A model generated the notes under the pieces. It searched no databases. It was not told the DNA's origin and worked only from the letters and a program-made list of their open reading frames with translations. From NCBI RefSeq assembly GCF_010389155.1, contig NC_057764.1, positions 1,798,001-1,862,000 of the forward strand: a stretch of 64,000 nt of DNA, written 5' to 3'. Within the stretch, counting starts at the first letter, position 1. Each line of letters begins with the position of its first letter. Shown piece after piece: positions 59,746-64,000 of this stretch. The DNA comes from Erigeron canadensis. Taxonomy: Eukaryota > Streptophyta > Magnoliopsida > Asterales > Asteraceae. The translations under genes were made by a program, and so were the position numbers.

Positions 59746-61147
59746 AAAAGGATACATATAATAATAACTAGAGGTGGGATCAAATCTTTACTTTTGACTG
59801 AGATAGTTTACTACTTTAACTTAAAACATATATCTAACAGTAGAAAAATAGTCGAATCAATTCATCAAGCCAATTTTTAGATGACTCTTCAAAAAAGAGC
59901 TAAATCTAGGACGAAAGCTATCCAAAATGGAACATTGCGAAAAAGATACCATCCATCTTTTTTTCTTCTATAAACTCATATATAAAGGCCATGAGCCACA
60001 TATACTCACAGATACATTATAATCTAAGTAGTTTTATCGTGCTTACAATACCAACGTCAACTCACCTTTATCACTTTGGAAAACTATTATTGTTCAAGCA
60101 AGAGAAATTATCAATCAATGGGGTGACACCCTTGTGTTACCGTAACCATGCGACTATATGACCCACAAATGAAGGCAGCATCTCAAATGAATGAAACATT
60201 TAAAGACAAGTGGAGAAACTATAATTTTGATTAATGTGTGAGTATATGTTAGATATATATTAGATCCTTGATCTTTCCACATAGATGTGAACACACAAGT
60301 GGTAATCTACTAGCATCAAAGATGTCATATGTTCACAGATTTGCAATATGTGTGTGTGTGTGAAATAGTAACTTACAAAAACTTATTTTGATGACCAAAG
60401 AGTGATGAGATCGATCCCTTTTTTAAAATGAGCAAAAGATATCAGTGGCTCTTTTTTAGTTATCAAAAGGAACATGTATATGTGATCATCTTGAAGTGAT
60501 TTTTAGATAGTGAGATCGAGAAGTTGTCTATGAATAATTATTTGAATAAGAGTTGGTTGAAATGAGATGAAACTGTTATGAATCTTCATGTATTGGTGTA
60601 TATTTGAAATTGAAATGAAAGGATATTAAATTAAATGAAATGAAATTAATGGTATTTACTTGAGTGACCTATTTTCACTACTTGAAATTTAATGGGGTAG
60701 TTGTCATTGAAGCATTTGTGGGTCGTAGCATTTAGTTTTCAACTATGGGGATTTCGAGAGTATTTTTCTTTCAAACTTTTGAATGTTAAGACTTCTAGAT
60801 ATTTATGAGTAATTTACACCTAAAAAAATAAAAAAGTTTAACATTGAACTCATTCTATTTACATACCATATCTTTTATCATTATTTTATTATTAAAACGG
60901 TAATTTTGGGGCTGAGCAGACATATGTCTTCATATACGTAATTTCCATTTTAAAGAATATCCATTATTGGGTGAACCTTTGTCTCCAATCTTGAAAGTAT
61001 TTTATACACCAAGATTAAAATCTAAGACACATGGTCTCAAGTCACCTCAAATACCAATCCATCCATATTTATATATTATACCTTTTTTTTTAAGATAATT
61101 CAATGTGAATAGTAATTACAAATTATATATATATATACACGCATATA
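59746..61147. other. Intergenic, nothing recognised
   Basis: A TATA-like stretch (tataaactcatatataaagg) at ~59980 has no convincing ORF after it. Confidence 0.4.
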
Positions 61148-61332
61148 GGGGAAAATAAATTTGGGGTTGTCCCTTATCTAAACTTAGATGGGAACACCTC
61201 ACATCTTGATTTTACAATTATAAAATCATGAGGGACATATTTATTTAAAATACAAAAAAATTTTAAAATATTTGTACGTGAGGTATTCTATATCTAAGCT
61301 TAGATGAGAACAACCTCATATTCACTTTTCCG
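61148..61332. mobile_element. MITE between TA-rich tracts
   Basis: ~42-bp inverted ends: gggg aaaataaatttggggttg and ctaaacttagat on the left, the complement of atctaagcttagatgagaac and ctcatattcacttttccg on the right. (TA)n lies directly outside both ends. Confidence 0.65.
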
Positions 61333-61557
61333 ATATATATATATATATATATATATGAGAAAGTTATTTGTTATCCCAAAAATAAAATAATATTATGTGT
61401 AAACTAAGGGGTCTTGGGTAACTCTTTCCCCCTCAAAGTAGTATGGTTAAACTAATGGTAAAAGAGATGGGTGATTTGAGTAGATCAGGTTGTTTTTTAA
61501 AAAAATAGTAGATGATAAATGTTTTATAAGGTAGTTTAGATTTGACCAAACTTGAAC

Positions 61558-61594
<37 letters not shown>

Positions 61595-61758
61595 TGCCTA
61601 CATATCATCAACCCATATGATTTATGTGATGCAAAGTCTGTGCGATATCATTAGCATATAAAACCTCTACTTAACATATATTTTTTATTTTGTCTATTTT
61701 AAAGATTTGGATCATTGCAATAAATAAATAATGATGATTTTGCTTGTTTTATTTTTAA
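61333..61758. other. Spacer with (TA)n at 61561-61593
   Basis: A non-coding spacer with a second pure TA array. Nothing else seen. Confidence 0.5.
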
Positions 61759-62530
61759 CTAGCTTAATAACCTACGTATTACACGGGAAAAATAAAAAAA
61801 CTCTCATTTTGATATGTTGAAAAATGTATGTTATGTCAAGTGTTTCAATAGTAAAAGAAATATATGACTTAAAAAAACATATAACTCATTTGCATACTTA
61901 TTAATATAACAAACTGATAAATGTTTTGCTTTTTGAATTATTGAAGCATTTTTAAACCTGTTATAGAATATTTCATTAAAATAATATAATGAAAACTCAT
62001 TTAAAAGTTAAAACTCATTTCATTCATGAATAACACAAAATAAAAAGAAAAAATTCAAAAAGTTGTACAACTTTGTTTATAATGCTATGTCATATTTTTA
62101 CAAACGCATAATAGCATAGATTAAAATTAAGATGTATAAAACTTTTTATACTTTTAATGAGAAAAAAGTTTTCGTCAATTATAGCACTCTAAATATGCAT
62201 ATAAAAAATATTATACATCTTAAAAGTATTAACATTAAGATACTTAAAAGTAAAAATACTTGGCTATTTCTTAAAACTTAACATATTTTAAGTTGAAATT
62301 AGTAAAAATGATTATTTTTTTGAACCACTAACAAAAAAAATTAGCTATATCTAATTTCTTGTATATTAATGAGTTAAAAAAGCAAAAAGTTAACTAATAA
62401 ATGATGTTATAAATTATCTAAGTAAAAAAGAAAAAAAAATTATAAGAAATTTTTTAATAATGCCAAGTAAGTTTATTTTTATAAATAATAATTGTAAACA
62501 AAACTTTTTTTATTTATATAATAGATTAGA
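61759..62530 (-). mobile_element. Probable Helitron
   Basis: Minus-strand 3' end: cccgtgtaatacgtaggtta, ttaagCTAG, then T. A possible 5' start tctaatctattatataaat lies at 62530. No strong hairpin, and the A before TC is missing. Interior AT-rich. Confidence 0.35.
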
Positions 62531-62554
62531 GAAAAAGTTAGCGTTACAGCGTAA

Positions 62555-62729
62555 GGGCCTGTTTGTTTTTGTAGTCATTAAGTGACTAAATTGATACAGT
62601 GACTGGATGGATAAATAATGTCTGTACTTTTTTGTTTATTAAGTTAAAAAATCAAATATTTTCAATGACTTAATGGATTAAATATTTTTGATTAAGTTAC
62701 GACTTATTTATTAAATCATTAAACAAACA
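62555..62729. mobile_element. hAT-type MITE
   Basis: Starts GGGCCTGTTTGTTT and ends with an inverted 'aaacaaaca'. The interior is rich in cattaagtgact-like, partly self-complementary motifs. The flanking 8-mers match only partly (cagcgtaa/ccacgtaa). Confidence 0.5.
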
Positions 62730-62739
62730 CCACGTAAGT

Positions 62740-64000
62740 TGAATATGACAAGTATTTGACGATGTCTGTTGAATCCTCTTGCCAATTAATTATTAAGGAC
62801 GATATGTGTCTTGTAATTAAATAAAGTTTTTGACTTTTTTCTGATACATGGGTACGCTACATGCATTATTTGTGATTTATATGAGTCCAACTATTTTCAT
62901 ACATATATATGCTAGTCTTCATAATCTCAATATATATATATATATATATATAAAGTAAATATCAAAATAATAAATAATAAAACATGTAACAAATATGAGC
63001 AAAACAAATTTAAAAGAATAAACTCTTTTGTAATAGAAAAAGAAGTCATGATCAAACTACAATTAGCTACAAAATAAATTAAAAGAGATAACAATAACAT
63101 AACAATTAAATATTAAATAAACAAACACGAACATGATAAACAAAATAAAATTAAAGTGTTATAATAAAAACGGTATGTTTTTTTTGAGCTAACTGATTGA
63201 AAATGCAGCTAGGGAACTTTCACTCATTTTTTTGTTGTATCCATCTATCTTTCAAATCTCATATTCTATGCATTTATTATTCAATTTCACAATATTGTAT
63301 GCATCAAATGATCAAAAGTAACATGAAATAACTAAATTACTTTTAATAACTTTTTGATATTGTAGTAATAACAATTAAATGCAGAAGTAAGATGTCTACT
63401 AATTGAGAGAATTATATTGAATGTTAGAAGTACAAATTATTGCTAGTTTTTACATTTTAATAATCAAAACCCTCTTTGCCATTATGTTTTGAAAGTAAAT
63501 ATGTGATATATCAAAATGACATCATCAATTGTAACAAACATGTTGAGAGGTTGTACAATATAATTTTTGGACTTCTTCCCTTTATAGTTACCATAATCAA
63601 GTAATCGATTTTTTAGATGCTTTAAAAAATAAACATGCAAAATGATGGCTATAACTGGACTCGAAAACATGATTTTTTGATTCGTGACTTGAAACGTGAC
63701 TTGACTTGTAAGAGTCAAGACTTTTTTAAATATTACATAATATAATATAATTATATATATATATATGTGTGTGTGAGACATCTTTATAAACAAAATATAA
63801 ATTCATTATCTTAATACATTTACCAAAATATTACATATTCAATAATTTTTAGTAAAAAAATTACAATTTATCTTCAGATTTGCAATAAAAGGAACAAAAC
63901 TACGTAGATAACACACAAAGTAATGTAGCAATAATATAACATTTGTGAAATTTGACTTCGTTGACTAGTTAATTATATGTAGAATTTGATTTACTAATTT
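62740..64000. other. AT-rich, nothing recognised
   Basis: (TA)n tracts near 62930 and 63755. The minus ORF at 63482-63793 is low complexity. Confidence 0.45.

Overview
The window reads as plant nuclear DNA, AT-rich and dominated by transposable elements. The evidence is Ty1/copia and other LTR elements with a tRNA-iMet-type primer site, Helitrons, hAT, Mutator-like and PIF/Harbinger elements, tRNA-derived SINEs, long (TA)n arrays, and a spliced plant PB1-domain gene. A eudicot is likely. The family cannot be fixed from sequence alone; the style of repeats would suit Asteraceae, but that is a guess.

Layout. 1-5 kb: end of a foldback MITE, an 876-bp hAT element with a perfect 8-bp TSD, a row of three Helitron 3' ends, and a 1.5-kb MULE with ~140-bp TIRs and a perfect 9-bp TSD that carries non-transposase sequence. 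6.1-16.7 kb: one 10.5-kb copia element on the minus strand with two ~97% identical LTRs and a perfect TSD. Internally it contains an extra, rearranged leader-gag-integrase segment. 17.4-18.1 kb: a related solo LTR. 20.4-21.5 kb: the only gene that looks intact, a two-exon PB1-domain protein on the minus strand with a TATA box. 22.8-31.4 kb: hAT, Helitron, SINE, solo-LTR and foldback elements, several nested in each other. 31.9-34.0 kb: a second solo LTR of the TGTAAC...GTTACA type. 36-39 kb: Helitron, Harbinger MITE, a cluster of G-boxes and a SINE. 41-43 kb: a truncated retroelement whose leader/gag-like region is joined to a DnaJ J-domain fragment, then two MITEs. 44-53 kb: LTR debris, two copies of one kinesin motor fragment, and a ~2.4-kb inverted duplication of copia pol sequence. 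53.5-59.7 kb: a SINE with TSD, a deletion-derivative copia element, chromovirus-like LTR sequence and another SINE. 60-64 kb: MITEs, a probable Helitron and AT-rich sequence with no gene seen.

How the parts work together. Only the PB1 gene appears to be a functional host gene. Everything else is mobile or decayed. No new multi-gene system is visible. The most unusual structures are the copia element with two leaders, the giant copia hairpin next to a kinesin fragment duplicated at 44.5 and 52.4 kb, the J-domain fused to retroelement sequence, and several unrelated MITE families sitting at (TA)n tracts. All identities, boundaries and percentages were judged by eye, without alignment or database search.
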